Of a DNA stretch of 64,000 bases, positions 55,048 to 64,000 are shown in pieces. How positions within the stretch are numbered: position 1 is the stretch's first letter; each line of letters begins with the position of its first letter. The notes beneath the pieces were generated by a model. It saw only the letters and a program-made list of their open reading frames with translations, had not been told where the DNA came from and ran no database searches. The translations under genes were made by a program, and so were the position numbers. The stretch is from Acidimicrobiia bacterium (GTDB taxonomy: Bacteria; Actinomycetota; Acidimicrobiia; Acidimicrobiales; Poriferisodalaceae), in the NCBI GenBank assembly GCA_022821985.1, contig JAJECP010000015.1, positions 62,001-126,000 on the forward strand, given 5' to 3'.

Positions 55048-57050
55048 TGACGGAACAGCCACCGTTCACCATGAGCATCGACATGTCGGTGCTTGAGGCG
55101 CTCGGCATCAAGTTGTACAGCAACGCAGCTGCTGTCCTTACCGAACTGGTAGCGAACGCGTATGACGCCGACGCAACCTTGGTCCAGATCAGCTGGGACG
55201 TGGACGAATCCAGCGTCATTGTTTCTGATAACGGCTGTGGAATGACACAGCAAGAACTCAATGATCGATTCCTGAAGACCGGCTACCAAAAGCGGCCCGC
55301 AGAAGGCCCGCACTCCAAGATATGGAATCGGCCGTTCATGGGCCGTAAGGGCATAGGGAAACTGAGCGCGTTCTCTATAGCGGACGAGATCTTTGTCTAT
55401 ACAACTAAGGACGAAGAGAGCATCGGTTGCCGGATCTCGGTCAGCAAACTGAGGAAGCAGATATCGCTCGGCCTTCCGTACCATCCGGAGAAAGTTGAGA
55501 TTCCTGAGGAATACTCAGGAGCTGGAACTACGATTGTTTTGCGGCGACTCACTAGTAAGCGTGTCAGGCTTACTGCGGCAGCGCTTCGTAAGCGACTCGC
55601 TCGGAGATTCGACGTACTCGATCAGACGCCGCCGGAAGAGGGTGGTTTCAGAATCGAAATTGATGGACAACAATTGACATTCGAGGATCGGCAAGAACTC
55701 AAGCGGCTCGAATTCCTTTGGGAGTTCGGTGAGCAACGGCTGCCTGACCATGCGTTGCCAGCCGGAGTCAAGAGATATGTGATTGGTGAGTGCATGGTCG
55801 GAGGCCGAGACGACTGGGAGGTACGTGGCTGGATTGGCACTGCTCGTACCCCATCAGACCTGGCCGATGACGGCGAGAGTGGTTCGCTCAAGAACATCAT
55901 GGTGCTGGCCCGAAAGCGCCCTATCCATGAAGGAATAATCGACAAGCTAGATTTCTCCCGCGTCTTTGGCAACTACGTCACCGGCCAGATCGAAGCCGAT
56001 TTCTTGGACGATGACGATGAAGATGACATCGCTACCAGCGACCGCCAGCGGCTCATTGAGGATGATCCGCGAGTTCAGGGTTTGCATTCCTTTCTGCGCG
56101 ATGCCTTTCAGGCTGCATCGGAGCAATGGAATGCGGAGCGTCCGCGGAGAAAGGCACGCGACGCATTCGAAGAATTTCCCGCTCTCAGAGAATGGCATGA
56201 CTCTCTGCCAGGCTGGCAACACGAGCCTGCGACGAAAATGATCTCGACCATTGCGGCCTTGACGCTGGACCAACGCAATGAAAGAGAATATAGAGCGTCG
56301 CTGTATCGTTCGGGTGTTCTGGCGTTTGCCCGGATAGGTTTGCGTGAGAAGTCTGACGAACTTGATCAACTGAGCACGCTCGATGCCGAGCACTTGCTGC
56401 AGCTCTTTGGAGCTCAAGGAGAATATGAGGCGAGCCTTTGGGCCGATATCCTCCGAGGGCGCGTGGGTGCAATACAGAAGCTAGATCAGCTAAGTGATGA
56501 CAACGAGATTGAACGAGTAGTGCAGGAACATGTTTTCAGGCATCTGTGGCTCTTGGATCCATCGTGGGAACGGGCCACTGAAGATGCGCATATGGAAAAG
56601 AGCCTGCACAGGATAGCTCCAGGCCTGTTTCCTAGGGATGTCAAAGGAAACCAAATCGACGGTCGTATCGATATCAGATATCGGGAGGCGGCTGGTACGC
56701 ATGTAATCGTGGAGCTTAAGCGGTATGACCGCTCTTGTGATATTGACGAGCTCGTGTCACAAGGGTCAAAATATTTCGATGCACTGAGTTCAGTGTTGGA
56801 GCAACAGAACCGCAGCGACGAGCGTATTGATGTCGTTTTCGTGCTTGGCGGAGCGCCGACAGTCAAGAGCAGACACTCAATGCGCGACGACGATGAATTG
56901 ATCGCAAATCGACTACGAGAGATTAACGGCCGTTACAGGTTGTATCGACAGCTCGTTCGCAACGCACTTAAGCAGTACAACGATTATCTCGATGCCACTA
57001 CACGGGCACATGAGCTGGAGCGCCTATTGACTTCACTCGACACCGAGTAG
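55044..57050 (+). CDS. GHKL-type ATPase with putative C-terminal PD-(D/E)xK site
   Basis: This 668-residue protein starts with an Hsp90/MutL/MORC-like ATPase: N-box ELVANAYDAD (34-43), DNGCGM (62-67) and GRKGIGKLS (100-108). The C-terminal part shows DGRIDI (Asp543) followed by VIVELKR with Glu557 and Lys559, the spacing of a PD-(D/E)xK nuclease. A central region with many charged residues follows the ATPase. It begins at a GTG or the next ATG, overlapping the cytosine methyltransferase stop. Its DNA is clearly less GC-rich than all its neighbours, with ATA, TTA and AGA codons, suggesting recent transfer. I infer a methylation-sensitive, ATP-gated nuclease. Confidence 0.82.
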   Translation: MMTEQPPFTMSIDMSVLEALGIKLYSNAAAVLTELVANAYDADATLVQISWDVDESSVIVSDNGCGMTQQELNDRFLKTGYQKRPAEGPHSKIWNRPFMGRKGIGKLSAFSIADEIFVYTTKDEESIGCRISVSKLRKQISLGLPYHPEKVEIPEEYSGAGTTIVLRRLTSKRVRLTAAALRKRLARRFDVLDQTPPEEGGFRIEIDGQQLTFEDRQELKRLEFLWEFGEQRLPDHALPAGVKRYVIGECMVGGRDDWEVRGWIGTARTPSDLADDGESGSLKNIMVLARKRPIHEGIIDKLDFSRVFGNYVTGQIEADFLDDDDEDDIATSDRQRLIEDDPRVQGLHSFLRDAFQAASEQWNAERPRRKARDAFEEFPALREWHDSLPGWQHEPATKMISTIAALTLDQRNEREYRASLYRSGVLAFARIGLREKSDELDQLSTLDAEHLLQLFGAQGEYEASLWADILRGRVGAIQKLDQLSDDNEIERVVQEHVFRHLWLLDPSWERATEDAHMEKSLHRIAPGLFPRDVKGNQIDGRIDIRYREAAGTHVIVELKRYDRSCDIDELVSQGSKYFDALSSVLEQQNRSDERIDVVFVLGGAPTVKSRHSMRDDDELIANRLREINGRYRLYRQLVRNALKQYNDYLDATTRAHELERLLTSLDTE

Positions 57051-57081
57051 ACCCAGCCGGACTTGCGATGCACGCCATAGG

Positions 57082-60000
57082 TTGCGCGGCAAGACTCGGG
57101 TGCGCCGGTTGCGCAGTGGATCGTTGTGGCTTGCAGATCGATCAGGCAGTTCATCGGTGCTGAGGTTCGGGGACATTGCCGCCGGTGTGGATCTGCTCGG
57201 GGTGGAACCTGGTGGGGTGGTCACGGTGGTGGCGGTGCAGTGGCATGGCACGCAGGCGGTCACGCTGACGTATCGGCGGGCGGACGGCACGCTGGGGGAG
57301 CGGGTGCTGTTTCGGGACGACGAAGCCGCGCTGCGGCTGGTGGCGCCGGAGACCAGCGGGTCGTTCACGTTTGACGGGGACGGGTGGCTGTTTCGGTTGG
57401 CGGCTGAGGCTCGGCGTATTCGGTTGGCGCACCTGTTCGATCCGTACTTGGCGCTGGATGCGAGCCGGGTGCGGCCGTTGCCGCACCAGATCGAGGCGGT
57501 ATACGGGCACATGCTGCCGCGCCAGCCGCTGCGCTTCCTGCTCGCCGACGATCCGGGCGCGGGCAAGACCGTCATGGCTGGGCTCTACATGAAGGAGCTG
57601 ATGCTGCGTGGGGCGCTGGAGCGGGCGTTGGTGGTAGTGCCCGGCAACCTCACAGCCCAGTGGCAGGAAGAACTGCGGGACAAGTTCGACCTGCACTTCG
57701 ACATCGTGACCAAAGACGACCTCGACGGAGTTGCCAGCATCAACCCGTTCGAGCGCAAGCGGCTGCTGATCGCCCGCGTCGACCAGATCGCCCGGCGGCA
57801 AGAAGAGCTTGGGCCCTACCTGCGTCGTGGCGAGTGGGACTTGGTGGTGGTCGACGAGGCGCATCGCATGGCGGCGCACTTCTGGGGTGACGAGATTCGC
57901 AAGACGCTGCGGTACCAGCTTGGCGAACTGCTCGGCGAGGCGGCGCAGCACTTGTTGTTGATGACCGCAACCCCGCACAACGGCAAGGAGGAGGACTTCC
58001 AGCTGTTCTGCGCGCTCCTCGACAGCGACCAGTTCGCTGGCCGGTTCCGCGACGGCGTCCACGCGACGGACCCATCGGCATTCATGCGTCGCATGACCAA
58101 GGAGCGGCTGCTGACCTTCGAGGGACGGCCGTTGTTTCCCGAACGCCGCTCCACGACGGTTCGGTACCGCCTGTCCGACGCAGAGATGGCGCTGTACGAC
58201 GAAGTGACTTCGTACGTGCGCGAGCAGATGAATGCGGCGGATCGACTGCGCGAAGGCGGTGACGGCCGACGGGGCAACACAGTGGGGTTCGCGCTGACCG
58301 TGCTGCAGCGGCGGCTGGCATCGTCGCCAGAAGCGATCTACCAATCGCTGCGTCGCCGTCGCCGACGGCTCGAGGCCCGGATAGCCGAAGAACGGCAAGC
58401 GGTTCGATCCGCCCGGCTGGGAATGTCAGGCCGCGAAGAACGCCTGTCACGACTGCTCACCGACGACGGCGACGCATCGACGCTGGACCCCGATGCCTAC
58501 GACGAACTCGACGAGTCCGAACAGGCGGAAGTAGATGCCGAGGTCGTGGACGCCGCTACCGCCGCCGCGACTATCGCCGAGCTTGAGGCCGAAGTCAGCA
58601 CGCTGCGACAGCTAGAGGAACTGGCGCTGCGGCTGCGTTCCGAGGGCACCGACACGAAGTGGGCACAGCTGTCGCGCACGCTCAGCGACTCCCCGCAGAT
58701 GCGCTCGCCCGCAGGCGACCGGCGCAAGCTGATCGTGTTCACCGAGCACCGTGACACCCTCAACTATCTCGTTGACCGGCTGCGGACGTTCCTGGGCTCC
58801 GACGAGGCAGTTGTCCACATCTCCGGCGGCACGGGCCGCGACGAACGTCGCCGCATCCAGCACCGGTTCACCCAAGACCTCGACGTGCTGGTGCTGGTGG
58901 CCACCGATGCCGCAGGCGAGGGCATCAACCTCCAGCAGGCGCACCTGGTCGTCAACTACGACCTGCCGTGGAACCCGAACCGCATCGAGCAGCGCTTCGG
59001 GCGGGTCCACCGGATCGGCCAGACCGAGGTATGCCACATGTGGAACCTCGTGGCCGAAGACACCCGCGAAGCGCAGGTGTACGTGCGCTTGCTGGAAAAG
59101 ATCGAGCAGATGCGTGAGACCTTCGACGGGCAGGTGTACGACGTGCTCGGCGAAGTGCTGTCCGGCCGCGAGCTGCGCGGCCTGCTGCTCGAGGCCATCC
59201 GCTACGGCGACCGTCCCGACGTACGACGCCGACTCGACGAGGTCATCGACGCCGACGTGCCTGCCCGTGTGGAGGCGGCCATCACCGACCCGGTGCTGGC
59301 ATCGGAGGTGATCGGCTACTCCGATCTGGACCGCATCCGGCGAGACATGGACGAAGCAGCACTGCGGCGCATCCAGCCCCACTACGTGCGAGCGTTCTTC
59401 GAAGCGGCGCTGGTCGACTTGGGCGGCACCATGCAGGAGAAGGAACCGGGCCGGTTCCAGATTCGCCGGGTGCCACTATCGGTTCGCCAGCACAGTCGAT
59501 CAGTCGCGTCTCGGGGCGCTACCGCCGTTCTGGAGCGCTACACGCGCGTCACCTTCGACAAGGACCTGACCGAGGCCACCGGCGTGCCCGACGCCGACCT
59601 GCTCGCACCTGGCCATCCGCTGCTCGACGCCGTGGTGGACCTGACGCTCGAACATCACAGCGACCAGATCCGTCGAGGAGCGGTGCTGGTGGATGATGCC
59701 GACGCGGGAACGGTTCCGAGAGTGATGGTGATGCTCGAGCACGAGGTGGCCGATGCCCGCCCTTCGGCGAGGGTGCCGCACACGGTGGTGAGCCGCCGCT
59801 TCGAGTTCGTGGAGCTTCCCGAGACCGGCGAGCCGTCGGCCAGTTCGCACGCCCGCTACTTGGACTACCGACCGGCGACCGAGGCCGAAGTCGCAGCGGT
59901 GGCGCATCTGGTGGAGTGGCAGCGGTCCGAGGGCCGAAGCGCAGAGACGCTCGGCATGGATCACGCCGTCAACGTGTCGGCACCTGACCACTTGGCCTCT

Positions 60001-60891
60001 ATCCGGGCACGCACGCTGGCTCGGGTGGAGCACACCCGCGAGGCGGTGCATCAGCGGCTGACGAAAGAGATCAACCACTGGGACAACCGGGCGGCGCAGT
60101 TGCAGCTCGATGTGGATGCCGGCCGAGTACCCAAGATGAACGTCGACACCGCCCGCCGGCGTGCCGACGAGTACGAAGCGCGTCTCAAAGAGCGGCTTGC
60201 AACGCTGGAGCAGGAACGAGCCGTCAGCGCCTTGCCGCCGCGGGTGGCGGGCGGTGCCTTCGTGGTGCCCGCCGGCCTGCTGGCAGATCTGCTGTCGGCA
60301 GACAGTGAAGTTCTCGACGTTGCCCAGCCTGAGGCTGCGGTCGGCGACCATCTGTCGAAACGGGAGACTGAGCGTCGAGCCATAGCTGCGGTCCTGGCCG
60401 CCGAGACAGATGCGGGGTGGGACGCGGTCGACCTCAACGAAGAGCGTCCAAACCATCCAGGCTTCGACATCCGGTCGAGCCGCACCGAGGGCACGGTCAC
60501 CAGTTTCCGCTACCTGGAGGTCAAGGGTCGGCTGGCTGGCGCAACCACGGTCACCGTCAGCCGCAACGAGATCCTCACCAGCCTCAACGAACCCGACCGT
60601 TGGATTCTTGCCTTGGTCGAAGTGGTGCCCGACGGCGACGGAGACCGTGACCGAGTGCGTTACGTGCCAGGACCGCTCGATGTGGGCTCGGAAAACCGCC
60701 TGTTCGAAGTCACCAGCGTCAACTTCAACTGGGCCTCGCTGTGGTCACGCGGCGTGACGCCAGCCGAGTTCGGCAACACACCCGAGGATGCCGCGGCGCA
60801 CGACGCCGGCACCGGTGCCAACTCTGCGTCCGGTGATGCACCGGAGGCCGGCGTCACTGCGAAAGCGGACGCTCCGAGGACTGTCCGATGA
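57082..60891 (+). CDS. SNF2-type helicase with DUF3883-like C-terminus (DrmD-like)
   Basis: The 1269-residue protein is a superfamily 2 SNF2-like translocase: Walker A DDPGAGKT (156-163), VVVDEAHRM, MTATPHNGKEEDF and the second half VATDAAGEGINLQ, with FGRVHRIGQ as motif VI. After a long helical region with a coiled-coil-like stretch near residues 420-500, the C-terminus (HPGFDIRS, FRYLEVKGR) resembles DUF3883, a nuclease-like fold. It is comparable in size and architecture to DrmD of class 1 DISARM. The start is a TTG at 57082; a GTG at 57157 is plausible. The stop is 23 bases before the DUF1156 gene. Confidence 0.85.
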   Translation: MRGKTRVRRLRSGSLWLADRSGSSSVLRFGDIAAGVDLLGVEPGGVVTVVAVQWHGTQAVTLTYRRADGTLGERVLFRDDEAALRLVAPETSGSFTFDGDGWLFRLAAEARRIRLAHLFDPYLALDASRVRPLPHQIEAVYGHMLPRQPLRFLLADDPGAGKTVMAGLYMKELMLRGALERALVVVPGNLTAQWQEELRDKFDLHFDIVTKDDLDGVASINPFERKRLLIARVDQIARRQEELGPYLRRGEWDLVVVDEAHRMAAHFWGDEIRKTLRYQLGELLGEAAQHLLLMTATPHNGKEEDFQLFCALLDSDQFAGRFRDGVHATDPSAFMRRMTKERLLTFEGRPLFPERRSTTVRYRLSDAEMALYDEVTSYVREQMNAADRLREGGDGRRGNTVGFALTVLQRRLASSPEAIYQSLRRRRRRLEARIAEERQAVRSARLGMSGREERLSRLLTDDGDASTLDPDAYDELDESEQAEVDAEVVDAATAAATIAELEAEVSTLRQLEELALRLRSEGTDTKWAQLSRTLSDSPQMRSPAGDRRKLIVFTEHRDTLNYLVDRLRTFLGSDEAVVHISGGTGRDERRRIQHRFTQDLDVLVLVATDAAGEGINLQQAHLVVNYDLPWNPNRIEQRFGRVHRIGQTEVCHMWNLVAEDTREAQVYVRLLEKIEQMRETFDGQVYDVLGEVLSGRELRGLLLEAIRYGDRPDVRRRLDEVIDADVPARVEAAITDPVLASEVIGYSDLDRIRRDMDEAALRRIQPHYVRAFFEAALVDLGGTMQEKEPGRFQIRRVPLSVRQHSRSVASRGATAVLERYTRVTFDKDLTEATGVPDADLLAPGHPLLDAVVDLTLEHHSDQIRRGAVLVDDADAGTVPRVMVMLEHEVADARPSARVPHTVVSRRFEFVELPETGEPSASSHARYLDYRPATEAEVAAVAHLVEWQRSEGRSAETLGMDHAVNVSAPDHLASIRARTLARVEHTREAVHQRLTKEINHWDNRAAQLQLDVDAGRVPKMNVDTARRRADEYEARLKERLATLEQERAVSALPPRVAGGAFVVPAGLLADLLSADSEVLDVAQPEAAVGDHLSKRETERRAIAAVLAAETDAGWDAVDLNEERPNHPGFDIRSSRTEGTVTSFRYLEVKGRLAGATTVTVSRNEILTSLNEPDRWILALVEVVPDGDGDRDRVRYVPGPLDVGSENRLFEVTSVNFNWASLWSRGVTPAEFGNTPEDAAAHDAGTGANSASGDAPEAGVTAKADAPRTVR

Positions 60892-60914
60892 TTCAGCGAG
60901 ATGGGGCCGTGTAG

Positions 60915-63725
60915 ATGAAGAAGAAGCTGATCGAGGTTGCGCTGCCGCTCGATGCCATCAATGCGGCGTCGGCGAAGGAGAAGTCGATACGCCACGGCCA
61001 TCCGTCCACGCTGCACCTGTGGTGGGCGCGCCGACCGCTGGCCGCCTGTCGGGCTGTGCTGTTCGCGCAGCTCGTCGATGATCCGTCCGCACACCCGGAC
61101 CGCTTCCCGACCGACGAGGACCAAGACGAAGAGCGGAACCGCCTGTTCAAGATCATCGAAGCAATGGTCCAATGGAAGAACACGTCTGACGAGGCCGTGC
61201 TCGAAGCCGCCCGAGCCGAGATCGCCAGGTCGTGCGACGGAGAACTGCCTGCGGTGCTCGACCCGTTCGCGGGCGGTGGCAGCATCCCGCTGGAGGCCCA
61301 ACGGCTCGGATTGGAGGCACACGCCAGCGACCTCAACCCGGTGGCCGTGCTGATCAACAAGGCGCTGATCGAGATTCCGCCCAAATTCGCCGGCCGGACA
61401 CCGATCAGCGATCAGCTTGCGTCGTTGGAAGCCGACAGCGGTGTGCTTGAGACGACTGATCCATCGGAATGGTCCAGAGCCCAGTTCCGTCAAGCGCTGA
61501 ATCTCGAAGACGACTGGCCGGGCGCGACTGGTTTGGCCGAGGACGTACGGCACTACGGGGGCGTGCTGCGAGACCTCGCTCGCGACCGTGTGGGCGAGCA
61601 CTACCCGACGGTGGAGATCCCCGGCGACGAAGCCGCCACCGTGATCGCATGGATGTGGGCCCGCACGGTCCCGTGCAGCAACCCGGCGTGCGATGCACGG
61701 ATGCCGCTGCTGAACTCCTACGCCCTATCGCGGCGTCGCAACCGCGAGGCGTGGCTGGAACCCGAGGTTGACTCGACAACATCACAAGTGCGCTTCCGCG
61801 TCCGCCACGGTGCAGGGTGCCCGTCAGGCGGCACTGTCACCCGGCGGGGCGCCACCTGCTTGGTATGTGGCTCCGCGGTGCCGCTGAAGGACGTCCGCAC
61901 ACTGGCCCTGGCGGGCGGCCTCGGATCGCAACTGCTGTGCATCGTGGCCGAAGGCAAGCGAGGCCGCGCCTACGTCGAGGCGACTGAGGAACATCTCGAA
62001 GCCTCGCGGCTCCCGATCCCCGACGGCGCGCCTGTCGGCGATCTTCCTGCCAAAGCGCTGGGCTTTCGCGTGCCGCAATACGGCATCCGGGCATGGTCCG
62101 AACTGTTCACGCCCCGCCAGCTGACCACGATGTGCGCCTTCACCGGGTTCCTACCGCAGGTTCGCGATCAAGTCATCGCTGATGCCGAGGCAGCGGGTAT
62201 CGAAAGCGATGCCGTGCGACTTCACGAAGGCGGCACCGGTTCCGTCGCCTATGCCGATGCCATCGGCCACTACCTCGCCCTCGCGATCGGTCGCCTCGCT
62301 AATCGCAGCTCCACCCAGTGCTTTTGGAACCCAGGACGCGACACCATCGAGCAGGTATTCGCCCGGCCGGCGCTACCGATGATCTGGGTGTACGCCGAGG
62401 GCAATCCGTTCTGTTCGTCGACCGGTAATTTCTTAGGTCAGCTCGATTACTTGGTCGAAGTCCTGAGTCGCGCACCCGCCGCGGTGAAAGGCACCGCCAT
62501 CCAGCGCGATGCCCGCGACACCAGCGATCACGGCCCCGGCGTGGTGGTCTGTACTGATCCGCCGTACTACGACAACATCCCATACGCCGATCTATCCGAT
62601 TTCTTCTATATCTGGCTGCGGAAGAGCTTGGCTGATGTCCATCCCGACCTGTTCCGCACGCTGCAGGTGCCCAAGGCGCAGGAGCTGATAGCGGAGCCCG
62701 CCCGCCACGATGGCTGGGTCGCAGCCGCCGAGTTCTTCGAGCGCGGCTTGCAGCAAGCTTTCACTGCGATCGGTGATGTTCACGACGACCGCTTTCCCTA
62801 CACCGTCTTCTATGCGTTCAAGCAGTCCGAGACTGACGCTTCGGGCACCGCATCCACAGGTTGGGAGACGATGCTGGAAGGGCTGCTCGACAGCGGGGCA
62901 TCGATCGTGCGGACCTGGCCGGTGCGCACTGAGCAGCCCGGAGGCTTGCGTGAGGTTGGCCGAGCGGCGCTGGCGTCGTCGATCATCTTGGTCTGCCGCC
63001 GTCGGCCCGACGAAGCTCCGGTTGTCAGCCGCCGCGACTTCCTCACTGCGCTTCGGAATGAGTTGCCGGAAGCGCTTGCTGAACTGCAAGCCGAGAACAT
63101 CGCACCAGTCGACCTGGCGCAGTCGTCCATCGGCCCGGGCATGGCCGTGTTCTCCCGCTACTCACGAGTGGTGGAGCTCGATGGCAGCACGATGAGGGTC
63201 CGCGATGCGCTGGCCGAGATCAACCGTGCCCTCGACGCCGTGCTCGAAGAGCAAGATGCTGACCTCGACGCCGACACCCGCTGGGCACTGGCGTGGTATG
63301 CCCAGCGCGGTCACGGCAGCGGTCCCGCTGGGGACGCCGACACGCTGTGCAAAGCCAAGAACACCTCCATCGCAGGCCTCGTTGAGGCGGGCATCCTGTG
63401 GCAGCAGGGCAACGAGTGCCGCCTGCTGACCGTCGACGAACTCGACGAGGACTGGGACCCGTCCACCGACCGGCGCCTGACCGTCTGGGAGACCACCCTC
63501 CACCTGCGTCGCAGGCTGATGAGCGACGGCGAGCAGTCAGCATCCGCGCTCCTGGCCCAAGTCGGCGTGATCGACGATGCCCCGCGCGATCTCGCCTACC
63601 GCCTGTTCCACATCTGCGAGCGCCAAGGCTGGCAGCCCGAAGCCGTGGCCTACAACGCCCTCGTCACCTCTTGGCCCGAGATCATCCGCCAGGCCGCAGC
63701 CCCCACCGACCTCACCCTCATCTGA
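60915..63725 (+). CDS. DUF1156 zinc-ribbon N6-adenine DNA methyltransferase (DrmMI-like)
   Basis: This 936-residue protein has the DUF1156 signature HLWWARRPLAACRAVLFA (34-51), AdoMet motif DPFAGGGS (116-123), a zinc ribbon (CSNPAC and CLVCG) and the catalytic DPPYYDN at 548-554. It starts MKKKLIEVALPLDAIN, as family members do. COG1743-type methyltransferases are found with SNF2 helicases in DISARM class 1 and in related DUF499-containing conflict islands. It directly follows the SNF2 gene, so both work as one unit. Neither drmA/drmB/drmC nor DUF499 is seen before the right edge. Confidence 0.9.
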   Translation: MKKKLIEVALPLDAINAASAKEKSIRHGHPSTLHLWWARRPLAACRAVLFAQLVDDPSAHPDRFPTDEDQDEERNRLFKIIEAMVQWKNTSDEAVLEAARAEIARSCDGELPAVLDPFAGGGSIPLEAQRLGLEAHASDLNPVAVLINKALIEIPPKFAGRTPISDQLASLEADSGVLETTDPSEWSRAQFRQALNLEDDWPGATGLAEDVRHYGGVLRDLARDRVGEHYPTVEIPGDEAATVIAWMWARTVPCSNPACDARMPLLNSYALSRRRNREAWLEPEVDSTTSQVRFRVRHGAGCPSGGTVTRRGATCLVCGSAVPLKDVRTLALAGGLGSQLLCIVAEGKRGRAYVEATEEHLEASRLPIPDGAPVGDLPAKALGFRVPQYGIRAWSELFTPRQLTTMCAFTGFLPQVRDQVIADAEAAGIESDAVRLHEGGTGSVAYADAIGHYLALAIGRLANRSSTQCFWNPGRDTIEQVFARPALPMIWVYAEGNPFCSSTGNFLGQLDYLVEVLSRAPAAVKGTAIQRDARDTSDHGPGVVVCTDPPYYDNIPYADLSDFFYIWLRKSLADVHPDLFRTLQVPKAQELIAEPARHDGWVAAAEFFERGLQQAFTAIGDVHDDRFPYTVFYAFKQSETDASGTASTGWETMLEGLLDSGASIVRTWPVRTEQPGGLREVGRAALASSIILVCRRRPDEAPVVSRRDFLTALRNELPEALAELQAENIAPVDLAQSSIGPGMAVFSRYSRVVELDGSTMRVRDALAEINRALDAVLEEQDADLDADTRWALAWYAQRGHGSGPAGDADTLCKAKNTSIAGLVEAGILWQQGNECRLLTVDELDEDWDPSTDRRLTVWETTLHLRRRLMSDGEQSASALLAQVGVIDDAPRDLAYRLFHICERQGWQPEAVAYNALVTSWPEIIRQAAAPTDLTLI

Positions 63726-63767
63726 CCCGCACCTACCGGGTCTGCTCGCCGCGTCCGGGCGGTCTCT

Positions 63768-64000
63768 TCAGCGTGTCGCGGCGTCGAGCTCGGCCTGTTC
63801 GTAGACGAACACCCTCACGCCCGTTCCGTCGAGGTGAGACGGCCAATGCTCGTTGAAGTTGTGGTGCGCGATGTGCAGTTCGCCTTCGGTTTCGATAGCA
63901 GTCCCTAGCAGCTCGGCTGCGTAGAGACTGACACCGCGGCGGCCGTGGCAGCGTGCGGTCGCATCGGTGAACGACCGGGGGTCGCTGACCGTGAGCAATC
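63768..64000 (-). CDS. Unknown protein, C-terminal part only
   Basis: The leftward frame is open from the right edge to a TGA at 63768, giving at least 77 codons. The visible piece reads ARCHGRRGVSLYAAELLG, then HIAHHNFNEHWPSHLDGTG and VRVFVYEQAELDAATR at its end. The only start in view is a TTG at 63998, so the real start probably lies outside. It is convergent with the DUF1156 methyltransferase gene. I do not recognise the family. Confidence 0.5.
   Translation of the reverse strand, partial: LLTVSDPRSFTDATARCHGRRGVSLYAAELLGTAIETEGELHIAHHNFNEHWPSHLDGTGVRVFVYEQAELDAATR

Noticed and set aside
57082-63725. Complete DISARM system
   Set aside because: Only DrmD-like and DrmMI-like genes are present; no DrmA, DrmB or DrmC is visible before the right edge.

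Overview
The window is high-GC DNA, densely packed on both strands, with frequent GTG starts, ATGA-type stop/start overlaps and actinobacterial gene types: four luciferase-like flavin/F420 oxidoreductases, fused CaiB/BaiF CoA-transferases, an Ltp2/DUF35 pair, LivFGHMK transport genes and a DtxR-family regulator. I infer a high-GC actinobacterium, possibly a free-living Acidimicrobiia-like lineage; no rRNA, tRNA or CRISPR array was seen, so the lineage is not proven.

Left part (1-9 kb). A leftward cluster holds bacterioferritin-associated ferredoxin, bacterioferritin, a di-iron fatty acid hydroxylase-like protein and a multipass membrane protein that runs off the left edge. It starts next to a GTTAG-N6-CTAAC dyad resembling an iron-regulator box. 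Beside it lies a DtxR/MntR-type regulator, divergent from a short-chain dehydrogenase-like protein and a molybdenum hydroxylase large subunit. At 7.1-8.9 kb there is a compact Type II-like restriction-modification cassette: a palindromic operator candidate, a small winged-helix protein, a beta-class DNA methyltransferase, and a convergent PD-(D/E)xK protein whose 3' end overlaps the methyltransferase gene.

Middle part (9-46.5 kb). A branched-chain-amino-acid-type ABC transporter is encoded by livF, a livK lipoprotein and one very long livH-livM-livG fusion. The last codons of a second, deleted livG remain in front of livF. Then follow an ECF sigma factor with a membrane-anchored partner, and a long metabolic stretch: serine hydrolases, luciferase-like oxidoreductases, two tandem-domain CoA-transferases, an MFS exporter, a DUF35/thiolase-like pair, a Baeyer-Villiger-type monooxygenase, a 2-oxoglutarate oxygenase with a 3-hydroxyisobutyrate-dehydrogenase-like enzyme, a haloalkane dehalogenase, an acyl-CoA synthetase, QueF, a GMP-reductase-like protein and a YceI protein. 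The stretch looks like catabolism of hydrophobic or halogenated carbon compounds plus some housekeeping. A 77-bp dispersed repeat occurs twice (20.9 and 41.9 kb).

Right part (46.6-64 kb). This is a genome-defence or DNA-conflict island. It contains a RecQ-like helicase fused to a phosphoribosyltransferase domain and translationally coupled to DprA; a CinA-like gene and a broken second copy of it; AlkB; an Eco57I-type N6-adenine methyltransferase; a 5-methylcytosine methyltransferase coupled to a GHKL ATPase with a putative C-terminal nuclease site (the least GC-rich gene of the window); and an SNF2-type helicase with a DUF3883-like end followed by a DUF1156 adenine methyltransferase. The last pair resembles drmD-drmMI of class 1 DISARM, but drmA, drmB and drmC are not in the window. 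The combination of a Dcm-GHKL-nuclease module with a DrmD/DUF1156-like module is the best candidate here for an undescribed system.
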